A DNA stretch of 39,289 nucleotides from an uncultured Oscillospiraceae bacterium (GCA_900543215.1 UQQR01000016.1:1-39289); one strand, 5' to 3'. Counted from the first letter of the stretch, positions 23,765 through 31,640 are shown. The notes: generated by a model from the sequence alone, not told the origin. A program made the numbers and translations.

Positions 23765-24802
23765 GTGTTATACACCAATGCAGAAATTGAACTTTTGAAA
23801 TTATGTGCCTGGTGTAGAGACCTACCTGCCGGAAGCACATTTTTAAACAAAGAAAATTTAAAGGCTTTGACAGCTGCGGGGCAGTTAAGAATAAGCCGTA
23901 ACGGTCAGAGCGTCCGTATAACGGAATCGGGTAAACATACACTTGATACTCTCGGCTTGCATTTTGATTATGACAGCAAAAGCCGCGGAATGGGAAACTA
24001 TCTTATTCGCAGATTGAACACCGCAAACCTGATGTTATTCTTCTTCGGCGGAAAGACGGATGTATTTTGCAGCTCCGTTCCCGACCGAAACAGTCCGCTT
24101 TCATTTTTGCCGTCCTTTGCTTTGCGGCGGGAAAAGAATAAAAACCCTTTAGGCACGGCACGCTTTAACGGAATGTTATATACCAAAAACACCGCCCGCG
24201 CCGTTTACTATATAACCGAGGAAAACGACGGTTTATACCCCGAAGCCGAGCGCAATACCTTTACAATGAATATCTTAACCGGCGGCAGAAAAAGCGCTGC
24301 GGCATTTACGGGAGATAAAAGCCTTGAAAAAATAATCGAATATTCTGCGCGCAAGACCACAAATTCAAGAGCGCTGCCGGTATTAAGCGCCGTCCGTCGG
24401 CTCGATTGCCCGGTTACATTCTTTCCTTTGTCACAGGCGGGTGCCAGACAAATGCGTATAATATCCGTCCGCGACCACCGTAGAATTATAGCCGAAAGCA
24501 TTTTAAAGGCAAAATATAAACCGCCCGAAAAGAATTATTACGACGCGGCGGAAAAGATTTTAATAGGCATAGATATGGATATACCGCGGATGGAAACGGC
24601 GGCGGAGTACGGGGTGCATATATTTCTGCTTGACTGGCAGGTAAACGCCGTAAAAGAGATTTTAAGGGGGAAAAGAGCGGTGCTACACCCGTTAAGTACC
24701 GAAACCGCCGAGGAAATGCTGCGACTGCCGTCCGAGCTGTATATTAAGGAAACAAAGCCGTATATAACCGAGAAAGGAGAGTTTTTAAGTGCGCCTGTCT
24801 AA
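23765..24802 (+). CDS. Element protein of unknown function, possible winged helix
   Basis: 345 residues from GTG 23765, ten bases after GGGAGG (ATG 23747 lies inside that ribosome site). The N-terminus (I-E-L-L-K-L-C-A-W-C then an R-I-S-R-N-G-Q-S-V-R-I-T wing-like hairpin) looks like a winged helix; the middle holds L-G-T-A-R-F-N-G-M-L-Y and the end G-I-D-M-D-I-P-R-M-E-T-A-A-E-Y-G. No membrane segment and no known catalytic motif. It overlaps virD4 by 14 bases, so it is made together with the coupling protein; a substrate-selection or regulatory role is only a guess. Confidence 0.55.
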   Translation: MLYTNAEIELLKLCAWCRDLPAGSTFLNKENLKALTAAGQLRISRNGQSVRITESGKHTLDTLGLHFDYDSKSRGMGNYLIRRLNTANLMLFFFGGKTDVFCSSVPDRNSPLSFLPSFALRREKNKNPLGTARFNGMLYTKNTARAVYYITEENDGLYPEAERNTFTMNILTGGRKSAAAFTGDKSLEKIIEYSARKTTNSRALPVLSAVRRLDCPVTFFPLSQAGARQMRIISVRDHRRIIAESILKAKYKPPEKNYYDAAEKILIGIDMDIPRMETAAEYGVHIFLLDWQVNAVKEILRGKRAVLHPLSTETAEEMLRLPSELYIKETKPYITEKGEFLSAPV

Positions 24803-26738
24803 AATTATTGAGATACTGGAGAATAAGGCAATAGCCTTTTACAAAAAGAATAAGGACAGTATACCGAGATATATTTTAATTCTTTTTATCGTATTGTACG
24901 CCGCAGGATTTGTGGTCCATTCCGTAACCACCGGATTACATAACTTTTATAGCGGTGAAAGCGAAAAGCTCTTTACCGTAAGTATAACAAAAAATATATC
25001 TTCTCTTTTCACTCCGGCAGGAATAGGCACGGTACTGTTCGGCTTTCTTATGTTTCTGCTGTTCAGCGGCAAAGGCAAGGATCTTTTAAGCGGATATAAG
25101 ACCGTAAAGGATAAGGAAAGAGGAATAGAGATACTGCCCGAGGGCACTCACGGCACATCGGGGTTTATGGATAAAAAGGAGCTGCCGGAATTTTTGGTAA
25201 GCGGCAGCATAGAAAAGGTGGACGAAACTCTGTTCGGAAAATTAGAAAACGGGGATTATGTCGCCATGAAGGATATGCCGGGTATGTCTAAAAATGTCAT
25301 GGTGTACGGCGCACCCGGTACGGGAAAGTCACGGGGCTTTGTAATGCCGTTTGTAATGCAGGCGGCACGCAGGGGCGAAAGCCTTGTAATGGTAGACCCG
25401 AAAGCCGAGTTTTACGAAATGTATTCGGGCTTTTTAAACAGCCGCGGATATACCGTTAAGGCATATAATCTGCTTGACCTTTTTGCCTCCGACGGCTGGA
25501 ACTGCGTAATGGATACGGCACAGGATATTACCCTTGTGCAGCGCGCGGCAGAAATAATTATACGGAACACCTCGAACGAAAACGAGCGCGGAGACTTCTG
25601 GGAAAAAGCCGAGAAAAACCTTTTAATGGCGCTGCTGCATTATGTTCAGACCCTTACATATCCGGGAACGGACAAGCTGCTGCCGCCCGAAGAACGAAGT
25701 CTCGGTACAATCTACAAGATTTTATCCACAACATCCGTGCAGGAATTGGACGCCCGATTCAGAGCATTACCGCCCGACCACCCCGCATTGCCGCCATACG
25801 GTATATTCCGTCAGGCACATAAGCAGATTTGGGGGAATATTGTAATAGGGCTTGGCAACCGCTTAAATGTTTTTCAGAACAAATTGGTAGACGATATTAC
25901 AAAGCATAACGAAATAGATTTAACCTTGCCCGGCAGAGAAAAGTGCGCGTATTTCTGTATTATTTCCGATCAAGACAGTTCTTTGGAATTTTTATCTTCA
26001 ATGTTCTTCTCACTTATGTTTGTAAAGCTGTTCGACTATGCCCGTCAGCAGGATAACAGAAGATTACCCGTCTGTGTAAATGTCTTAATGGATGAATTTT
26101 GTAATATAGCGCTGCTTGACAGCAAGAAGATATTTTCGGTGGCGAGATCGCGCAATATAAACATCCAGGCAGTGGTGCAAAGTATAGCGCAGCTGTCCGA
26201 CAGATACCCCGGCAACGAGTGGCAGGAAATCGTGGGCGACTGCGATTACCAATTATTCTTAGGCTGCAACGATGTTATGACCTCGGAGTTTTTCTCAAAG
26301 CAATGCGGTGATATTACCGTAAGGGTAAATAATACGAATACCCCGATGCGACCCTTTTTAGACTTTTTATCCATGCCAAAGCCGTATATGCAGAATAAGA
26401 CGAGCACAGGCAGAGCGCTTATGCTGCCCGATGAAATACGGCGGCTGTCGAAAGACAAGGCAATACTTTTGGTACGCGGCGCAAAGCCGCTGCTTTTAAA
26501 CAAGATAACGCCCGAAGAGCACCCGTCTTTTAAATTATTAAAATACTGCAAGGCGGCGGAGCATATACCCGCATGGAAGCTTAAAAAGCCGGAGAAAGTA
26601 AAGAACAAAAAAGTACCGCAGTACAAAATGCAGTTTGAAATGCCGCTTGATACGGACGAAGACGAAAAGGAAAGCTTTGATCTGTCCGACGGGATAGATT
26701 GCAGAAAGCTCCAGACAGTAAAGGAAAGGGATATATAA
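24789..26738 (+). CDS. virD4: VirD4/TraG-type coupling protein
   Basis: 649 residues from GTG 24789 (GAAAGGAGA upstream). Two N-terminal membrane helices (about 27-47 and 77-92) are followed by the ATPase domain: Walker A G-A-P-G-T-G-K-S (174-181), the D-P-K-A-E-F motif shortly after, and Walker B V-L-M-D-E-F-C-N (about 432-439), with S-I-A-Q-L at about 465. It links the relaxosome to the T4SS channel. No relaxase is in the window, so its substrate is unknown. It shares one base with the RepA_N start (TAATG). Confidence 0.93.
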   Translation: MRLSKIIEILENKAIAFYKKNKDSIPRYILILFIVLYAAGFVVHSVTTGLHNFYSGESEKLFTVSITKNISSLFTPAGIGTVLFGFLMFLLFSGKGKDLLSGYKTVKDKERGIEILPEGTHGTSGFMDKKELPEFLVSGSIEKVDETLFGKLENGDYVAMKDMPGMSKNVMVYGAPGTGKSRGFVMPFVMQAARRGESLVMVDPKAEFYEMYSGFLNSRGYTVKAYNLLDLFASDGWNCVMDTAQDITLVQRAAEIIIRNTSNENERGDFWEKAEKNLLMALLHYVQTLTYPGTDKLLPPEERSLGTIYKILSTTSVQELDARFRALPPDHPALPPYGIFRQAHKQIWGNIVIGLGNRLNVFQNKLVDDITKHNEIDLTLPGREKCAYFCIISDQDSSLEFLSSMFFSLMFVKLFDYARQQDNRRLPVCVNVLMDEFCNIALLDSKKIFSVARSRNINIQAVVQSIAQLSDRYPGNEWQEIVGDCDYQLFLGCNDVMTSEFFSKQCGDITVRVNNTNTPMRPFLDFLSMPKPYMQNKTSTGRALMLPDEIRRLSKDKAILLVRGAKPLLLNKITPEEHPSFKLLKYCKAAEHIPAWKLKKPEKVKNKKVPQYKMQFEMPLDTDEDEKESFDLSDGIDCRKLQTVKERDI

Positions 26739-27706
26739 TGAACAGAACATACAGACTGAGCGATGTTGTAAACGAAAGATTTTTAAGACTTCCGTTATCC
26801 TTATTTGCCAATCCTAATTACAAAAGGCTCTCGGCGGAAAGCAAGCTTGTGTATTCGCTGTTGCTTGACCGTATGGGCCTGTCTCAAAAGAATAACTGGA
26901 TAAACGAGGACGGCGAGGTTTATTTAATTTACAAGCGCGAGGAAATAGCGGATATACTTTGCATTACATACAAAAAGGCGATAGCGGCGTTTAAGGAACT
27001 GATCACTGCCGGATTATTACTCGAAAAAAGACAGGGGCGCGGCTTTCCGAACAGACTGTTTGTGCTTAAATGCGAATTAGAGGACAGCGACGCCGGGGAC
27101 TTCGGCAGCTCTTTCGATAACCCGGAAACAGACGAAAAAGAACCCGAAAACCCGCAGGATACGCAGATGTGCGAAAACGGCATATCTAAAGCTGACGAAT
27201 CGGCATGTCTTAATATTCCGGATACGCAGTTAAAGAACTGCCAAAACGGCACATCAAGAACTGACGTTTTAACACATCAAGAAGTGCCGAAACGGCAGTC
27301 AATCCAAACGAATAATAATTATATTAAAAATATCTATACTGAGTGTAATCAATCGACCGATCCGGCGCTGGCAGAAATTTTACAAAACTGCGAATTAAAA
27401 AGCTTTGAAAGCAAAACAGCGCAAATGTTGGAGAGTGCTGTCAGAGTGCTTTACTACAAGCAGAGCATTAAGCTGTCCGGCGCTGTGCTGCCGCAATCGG
27501 AAATACGGAATCTTTTACGGAAAGTGAACCGTGATACGCTTATAGACGCGGTGGAGGTGCTGCGGTATAACGAGAACGAGGTGCAAAACCCGCAGGGCTA
27601 TCTCTACTCGGTTATTTTAAACGCCGTTAATGCCGAACATACAAGCACCTTGCTTGAGCTGCCGGACAATATGATAGACAGGGAGATGCTCTATGCTTCT
27701 GACTAA
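26738..27706 (+). CDS. RepA_N-family replication initiator
   Basis: 322 residues. The first 110 residues are the RepA_N domain (F-x-x-L-P-L-S-L-F-x-N-P-N-Y-K-R-L-S and S-L-L-L-D-R-M, then I-Y-K-R-E-E-I-A-D-I-L and K-K-A-I-A-A-F-K-E-L). The middle is a variable acidic/polar linker and the C-terminal 120 residues are a helical domain. RepA_N proteins start theta replication of Firmicutes plasmids and occur in many ICEs, where they may support replication of the excised circle. Iterons are usually inside the gene; I saw none that are clear. Confidence 0.85.
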   Translation: MNRTYRLSDVVNERFLRLPLSLFANPNYKRLSAESKLVYSLLLDRMGLSQKNNWINEDGEVYLIYKREEIADILCITYKKAIAAFKELITAGLLLEKRQGRGFPNRLFVLKCELEDSDAGDFGSSFDNPETDEKEPENPQDTQMCENGISKADESACLNIPDTQLKNCQNGTSRTDVLTHQEVPKRQSIQTNNNYIKNIYTECNQSTDPALAEILQNCELKSFESKTAQMLESAVRVLYYKQSIKLSGAVLPQSEIRNLLRKVNRDTLIDAVEVLRYNENEVQNPQGYLYSVILNAVNAEHTSTLLELPDNMIDREMLYASD

Positions 27707-28205
27707 AACGCAAAAGAAAATACTTGAAATTGTGCGGGAGTACGGCGGTATGAAAGCCGAAATGCTTAAAAAGCTCTGTCCCGAAGCATATTCGTTTGAG
27801 GTGTCGCTCCATCAGCTTGAAGTGAACCGTAAGGTTGTACCTGTCGGAGAGTATTATTGCGACGATACAGCTTTAATCTGCGGCAGAAATACCGAAACCG
27901 CTTTTGAAGTAATGCTGGCAGTATGCGGGAACCCGCCCGAAATATATTGCCGCGGTCAGCCGCCTTTTTCGCTTACATTCTTCAAGGAGCGCGAGCAAAA
28001 GCTCTGCCGTTATGATATTTGCGTTGTTGAACCGGGCAGGGAAATGGTGGTAAGCGCTATGCTTGAAAGCGCGGACCTTAATTGCAGGGTAATAATAGCG
28101 GTTTTGGAAAGCACCGAAAGGGGCGAATATCTGCGCATACCCTGCGATACATTTATTTGCATAAAGGAAAAAACGGAATACCGTTTTTATAAGGGAGGAG
28201 ATTAA
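27693..28205 (+). CDS. DUF5697-like protein with N-terminal winged helix
   Basis: 170 residues. The start (K-T-Q-K-K-I-L-E-I-V-R-E-Y-G-G-M-K-A-E-M-L) is a helix-turn-helix of winged type; the C-terminal domain with V-V-S-A-M-L-E-S-A-D-L-N-C-R-V-I-I-A-V-L is an alpha/beta unit with a nuclease-like look but no certain active site. It overlaps the repA gene by 14 bases and has GGGAG at the correct distance. As I recall, similar proteins in related elements are called DUF5697. Confidence 0.6.
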   Translation: MLLTKTQKKILEIVREYGGMKAEMLKKLCPEAYSFEVSLHQLEVNRKVVPVGEYYCDDTALICGRNTETAFEVMLAVCGNPPEIYCRGQPPFSLTFFKEREQKLCRYDICVVEPGREMVVSAMLESADLNCRVIIAVLESTERGEYLRIPCDTFICIKEKTEYRFYKGGD

Positions 28206-28210
28206 AATTT

Positions 28211-29068
28211 ATGAACATAGAAGAATTCGGAAAGCTGAATTTAACAAGACTGGACGGTAAAATATCCGCCGACAAAAGACTGACATGGGAAAGCATATAT
28301 GCCTCGTACCGGTCCGAATCATTGCTGACGGGGAAAACCGTAGGGGCGGATACGGTAAAGCTGTCCGGGAATAAAAATACGCATTGTCTTACGGTGATAG
28401 ATAATACCATAAAAATTCTTATACCCTTTAGTGAGGTCTGGTATGATAAAGAAAATTGCCCACCGGATTATGTTATACGAACAATATCAGGCGCGGAAAT
28501 AGATTATGTTATAACCGATATAGACCGATTGGGTAACTGCTGCATAGCCTCACGGAGAAAGGCTTTAAAAATCCGCAGGCGCAGCTTTATGAAAAAGGAA
28601 TTTATCTCCGGCAAGCGCACCGAATGCGATATTATAGCGGTCGGGCGTTCAAAGGCTATGTGCTGCTGTAACGGCTTTGATTTGATGCTCAGAACACAGG
28701 ATATATCCTACGGTATGATACCTGATTTAAGGGAGTGTATGCACACCGGAGAAAAGCACGAGGCGATTATGAAAAGCTTCAACAGAGAAAATGAAGAGCT
28801 TAAAATATCCATAAAGGAAGCAAAACCGCACCCGTTCGACGGTGCGGAAATGCGTCACCCGCTTAATTGCCGCAGAGTATCCGAAATAACAGGAAAATAC
28901 GGCGGCGGAGTGTTTTGCAGAATAGAAGATAATTTGGATTGCCTTTGTACCTATCTGCCGGATCAGAACGCCTTGGATTTTCATATAGGGGATAAGGTCA
29001 TAATTGTTATACGCAAATACAATTATGATAAAAAGCTGATTTACGGCAGAATACTGTCAAGATGGTAA
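28211..29068 (+). CDS. Element protein with S1-like OB-fold segments
   Basis: 285 residues with no membrane segment. The C-terminal 60 residues (G-K-Y-G-G-G-V-F-C-R-I-E-D-N and H-I-G-D-K-V-I-I-V-I-R-K-Y) read as an S1/OB fold; a second such unit may lie at 60-130 (G-N-C-C-I-A-S-R-R-K-A at its end). The family may bind RNA or single-stranded DNA. Cys-rich patch C-C-C near residue 152. GGGAGGAG gives a strong ribosome site. Confidence 0.6.
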   Translation: MNIEEFGKLNLTRLDGKISADKRLTWESIYASYRSESLLTGKTVGADTVKLSGNKNTHCLTVIDNTIKILIPFSEVWYDKENCPPDYVIRTISGAEIDYVITDIDRLGNCCIASRRKALKIRRRSFMKKEFISGKRTECDIIAVGRSKAMCCCNGFDLMLRTQDISYGMIPDLRECMHTGEKHEAIMKSFNRENEELKISIKEAKPHPFDGAEMRHPLNCRRVSEITGKYGGGVFCRIEDNLDCLCTYLPDQNALDFHIGDKVIIVIRKYNYDKKLIYGRILSRW

Positions 29069-29502
29069 GAATAATACCTATTACATTGCGCGAAGCAAAT
29101 GAGTTTATATCACTCCGACATAGGCATTTAGGTAAAGCCGTGGGCTGCAAATTTGCGCTTGGGCTTGCGGATGAAAAAGGAGGGCTTATAGGCGTTGCGG
29201 TTTGCGGAAGACCTGTTAGCAGATATTACGATAACGGGGAAACGCTTGAAATATGCCGCGTTTGTACTGATGGGACATATAACGCCTGCTCTATGCTTTA
29301 CGGCGCTTGCGTTCGAGTCGGCAAGGCTATGGGGTATAAACGGATTATTACATATACTCTTGAAAGCGAGCACGGCGCCAGCGTTAAGGCGGCTAATTTT
29401 AAATATGACGGTATTGCGGGCGGTCTTGTATGGAGTGGGAAAAGAAGAAACGACGCGCTGCCCGCCGAAATGAAAAAGCGGTGGGTGTTTTATTGTAAAT
29501 AA
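29062..29502 (+). CDS. XF1762-family (GNAT-like) protein
   Basis: 146 residues with the family pattern: I-T-L-R-E-A-N-E-F-I, R-H-R-H-L-G, G-C-K-F-A-L-G-L, V-A-V-C-G-R-P-V-S-R, E-I-C-R-V-C-T-D-G-T-Y-N-A-C-S-M-L-Y-G-A and T-Y-T-L-E-S-E-H-G-A-S. The family is related to acetyltransferases and is frequent in phages and ICEs; no substrate is known to me. It overlaps the S1-like gene by seven bases. Confidence 0.85.
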   Translation: MVRIIPITLREANEFISLRHRHLGKAVGCKFALGLADEKGGLIGVAVCGRPVSRYYDNGETLEICRVCTDGTYNACSMLYGACVRVGKAMGYKRIITYTLESEHGASVKAANFKYDGIAGGLVWSGKRRNDALPAEMKKRWVFYCK

Positions 29503-29505
29503 AAA

Positions 29506-29536
29506 GAGGGACGCCGGAAAACAAAGAGCGTCCCTC
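29506..29536 (-). terminator. Hairpin after the XF1762 gene, terminator on the minus strand
   Basis: A 9-bp perfect stem (29506-29514 / 29528-29536). The A-run lies on the left, so the T-run is on the minus strand. On the plus strand it could still mark the 3' end of the operon. A second small palindrome, GGTGTTA-T-TAACACC, follows at 29546-29560. Confidence 0.6.
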
Positions 29537-29662
29537 AAAAGGAGAGGTGTTATTAACACCGCTTGCATTATATAACACAAAATTTCGGTTTGTCAAGTTT
29601 GACAGGGCTTTTTTTGAAAAATATTTTTATTCTTTTTTGCAGAAGATTTAAGGCAATAAAAA

Positions 29663-29682
29663 AATCGGCACGAATGCCGATA
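29663..29682. repeat. Left 20-bp direct repeat of the IS (terminator hairpin)
   Basis: Arms AATCGGCA / TGCCGATA around CGAA. On the minus strand it reads as a stem with a TTCG loop followed by seven T, an intrinsic terminator. The identical 20 bases occur at 31193-31212. Confidence 0.85.
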
Positions 29683-31192
29683 CAGTCTGTCGAAAAAGTC
29701 CAGCAAAAGCTGGGCTTTTTTACGTAAATATGGTATAATAGAAGCGGTGATGAAAGTGATAGTAAAGGGAAGAGAAAACCGCGACCAGCTTGAAATATTC
29801 AGCATAGAGGGATTTGTACCGGCAGACCATTTGCTCAGAAAAATAGACAGCGCGGTAGATTTCAGCCATATATATGACATAGTGGAAGATTTATACTGTG
29901 CGGATAACGGCAGACCGAGTATAGACACTGTAGTAATATTTAAAATGGTATTGATACAGCATTTATACGGATTGCCGTCACTCAGAAGAACGGTAGAAGA
30001 AATTAAAATGAATGTGGCGTACAGATGGTTTTTGGGATATTTGATGAACGAACAGATACCACACTTTTCAACCGTAAGCTATAATTTCAAGCATAGATAC
30101 ACCGAAAAAACAATAGAAGAAATATTTTATTGGATATTAAACGAAATAGAAACGGCAGGATATTTATCACCCGAAGCTGTATTTGTAGACGGAACGCATA
30201 TTAAAGCAAACGCCAATTTAAAGAAAGCGGTCAAAAAGGCGGTACCGCAGGCGGCAAAGACCTACGAAAAGCAGTTGATGGAAGAAATTAACGAAGAGCG
30301 AAACGACCACGGCAAGAAGCCTTTTGACGGACCTAAACCGCCCGAAGAAAAGGAAATTACGGAATCTACAACCGACCCTGAAAGCGGCGTGTTTCACAAG
30401 GGCGAGCATAAAAAGTGTTTTGCTTATACAGCTCAGACATGCTGTGATAAAAACGGATATGTAATAGATGTGACGGTAAACCCCGGTAATATGCATGACA
30501 GTGTGGCATTTGACGGGTTATATGACAGACTTGCAGAGAAAAATCCGGAGATAAAGGCAGTAGTAGCCGATGCAGGCTATAAAACACCGTGGATAAGCAA
30601 GAGGATACTTGATGACGGCAGAATACCCGTATTACCCTACAAAAGACCGATGAGTAAGAAAGGCTTTTTCCCGCCTTATGAATATGTTTACGATGAATAT
30701 TTTAACTGTGTTATATGTCCTGAAAACCAAGTGCTGAGCTACGCTACAACCAATCGAGAAGGTTACCGAGAGTTTAAGAGTAAAGGCTACATTTGCGAAA
30801 ACTGTCCGTCAAGGCATTTATGCACCGAAAACCAAAAATTTGAAAAAACCGTCACCAAGCATATATGGTCAGATTACCTTGAAACGGTAGAAGACATCAG
30901 GCATACGCCAGAGTACAAGGCTTTGTACGAACGACGAAAAGAGACAATTGAACGAGTATTCGCAGACGCGAAAGAAAAATACGCTATGCGATATACTCCA
31001 TACCGAGGCTTATCCCAAGTTACAAATTGGGTTAGGCTTAAATTTGCTGCAATGAATTTAAAAAAGTATGCACTGCATAGGTGGAAAAGGTCTCACCAAT
31101 ACAGTGCTTTAATTAGGCTATATACATTTTTTGCTAAAACAAAACTCATAACCCTAAATCTCGCTTGGAATTTAGGGTTATTCGACAGACTG
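29683..31192 (+). mobile_element. IS1182-family insertion sequence (1510 bp)
   Basis: Terminal inverted repeats CAGTCTGTCGAAAAA (left) and CAGTCTGTCGAATAA (complement of right) match at 14 of 15 positions. One transposase gene fills it. Exact 20-bp direct repeats flank it, and each repeat is a whole stem-loop. The ends and the target type are shared with the 230-bp element at 5355-5584. The insertion looks intact and recent: both repeats are identical and the transposase frame is open. Confidence 0.9.
29699..29721 (+). terminator. Terminator just inside the left end of the IS
   Basis: CCAGC-AAAA-GCTGG followed by GC and six T. It would stop transcripts entering from outside before they reach the transposase, a common self-protection of insertion sequences. 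A TATAAT at about 29734-29739 follows and may drive the transposase gene. Confidence 0.8.
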
Positions 31193-31225
31193 AATCGGCA
31201 CGAATGCCGATATATATTATACTGA
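29750..31225 (+). CDS. IS1182-family DDE transposase
   Basis: 491 residues. The N-terminal DUF772-type domain (F-V-P-A-D-H-L-L-R-K-I, then L-Y-G-L-P-S-L-R-R-T) is followed by a DDE domain: first Asp in F-V-D-G-T-H-I-K-A-N, second in V-V-A-D-A-G-Y-K-T, Glu in R-K-E-T-I-E-R-V-F-A-D-A-K-E, and a C-P-x-x-H-L-C zinc-like region between the last two. ATG 29750 is preferred to GTG 29747, and neither has a good ribosome site. The frame passes through the right inverted repeat and stops in flanking DNA (TGA 31223-31225), so the last 11 residues and the stop come from the target. Confidence 0.9.
   Translation: MKVIVKGRENRDQLEIFSIEGFVPADHLLRKIDSAVDFSHIYDIVEDLYCADNGRPSIDTVVIFKMVLIQHLYGLPSLRRTVEEIKMNVAYRWFLGYLMNEQIPHFSTVSYNFKHRYTEKTIEEIFYWILNEIETAGYLSPEAVFVDGTHIKANANLKKAVKKAVPQAAKTYEKQLMEEINEERNDHGKKPFDGPKPPEEKEITESTTDPESGVFHKGEHKKCFAYTAQTCCDKNGYVIDVTVNPGNMHDSVAFDGLYDRLAEKNPEIKAVVADAGYKTPWISKRILDDGRIPVLPYKRPMSKKGFFPPYEYVYDEYFNCVICPENQVLSYATTNREGYREFKSKGYICENCPSRHLCTENQKFEKTVTKHIWSDYLETVEDIRHTPEYKALYERRKETIERVFADAKEKYAMRYTPYRGLSQVTNWVRLKFAAMNLKKYALHRWKRSHQYSALIRLYTFFAKTKLITLNLAWNLGLFDRLNRHECRYILY
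31193..31212. repeat. Right 20-bp direct repeat of the IS
   Basis: Identical to 29663-29682. Here the hairpin borders the folded RNA candidate at 31221-31326, and the T-run that completed the terminator is now 1.5 kb away, on the other side of the IS. Confidence 0.85.
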
Positions 31226-31326
31226 GTGGATCAATCAGCACGCCCACACCCCTGCATCTCTTGAAGACCTACTATGGTTGGTAGGCGTGATAGCTGCCCG
31301 TTCTATCCTTGACTGATCCACTCGGT
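31221..31326 (-). ncRNA. Structured RNA candidate with a three-way junction
   Basis: A closing stem of about 17 bp (31221-31237 with 31310-31326, one G-U and one A-C) holds two arms: arm A with CACGCC/GGCGTG (31239-31244 and 31284-31289, to within a base) and an inner CCTAC/GTAGG hairpin, and arm B with GATAG/CTATC (31288-31307). Before the IS arrived, the minus-strand product of this segment would have run directly into the terminator hairpin (now the 20-bp repeat), so I prefer the minus strand; the plus strand is possible. I do not recognise the class. An open frame on the plus strand across it has no start codon. Confidence 0.5.
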
Positions 31327-31336
31327 AATAATATGC

Positions 31337-31365
31337 TTGCAAAATTTATTCTATTATAGTATAAT
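31337..31365 (+). promoter_or_regulatory. Promoter of the type I toxin mRNA
   Basis: TTGCAA (31337-31342), 17-bp spacer, TATAAT (31360-31365). Transcription would begin near 31372, giving a 5' leader of about 120 nt. Confidence 0.75.
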
Positions 31366-31493
31366 TCTCTTGGAATAAGGTGAACCTTAAACGGTAGGCG
31401 GCTAAGTCTGTCTCGGCTTCCGCCTCGGTCGGTGTTGCTGTTTCACAGCGGTCTCCGCCGGAGACCCACACCCCTCGAAAGGGGGCGGTGCCG

Positions 31494-31559
31494 ATGGAGT
31501 ACATAATAGTAATTTTAATTATTGTTTTATATACTGTCATTGTCATAAAAAAGAAGTAG
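31494..31559 (+). CDS. 21-residue hydrophobic peptide, probable type I toxin
   Basis: Met-Glu-Tyr, then an Ile/Val/Leu-rich helix of about 15 residues, then Lys-Lys-Lys. This is the form of membrane-active type I toxins. GGGGG (31480-31484) is the ribosome site, but it is paired in a CCCCT-CGAA-AGGGG hairpin (31471-31484) next to another hairpin, GGTCTCC/GGAGACC (31450-31466), so translation should be weak from the full mRNA. GGCGGCTA near the 5' end (about 31396) can pair with TAGCCGCC at the 3' end (31557-31564), like the long-range 5'-3' closure of known type I toxin mRNAs. The stop codon lies in the terminator stem. Confidence 0.65.
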   Translation: MEYIIVILIIVLYTVIVIKKK

Positions 31560-31640
31560 CCGCCCGGTCTGGAAAACTAGCGGCTAAATCTTTTTAACGC
31601 TTATTTTTAGGGCTAGCCGTCTATCGGTTTGCCTTATTTC
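31547..31640 (-). ncRNA. Putative antisense RNA of the type I locus
   Basis: A strong minus-strand promoter (31647-31674) would start an RNA near 31640 that ends at the shared hairpin, followed on this strand by CTTC and six T (31547-31556). It would be about 90 nt and overlap the 3' end of the toxin mRNA, including the stop codon, in the convergent arrangement known for TxpA/RatA-type pairs. The assignment is inferred from promoter and terminator geometry. Confidence 0.58.
31557..31595. terminator. Bidirectional terminator between toxin and antisense RNA
   Basis: TAGCCGC (31557-31563) pairs with GCGGCTA (31580-31586). ATC and five T follow on the plus strand (31591-31595); CTTC and six T follow on the minus strand. 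It can end both convergent transcripts. Confidence 0.8.

Noticed and set aside
29663..31212. Hairpins at both IS ends as part of the inverted repeats
   Set aside because: Being palindromic they could fit, but the CGAA loops are in direct, not inverted, orientation, and the CAGTCTG ends mark the element boundary.
31213..31320. Plus-strand frame with E-W-I-N-Q and a hydrophobic end
   Set aside because: It has no start codon after the preceding stop, even when the IS is removed; kept only as a remark under the RNA candidate.
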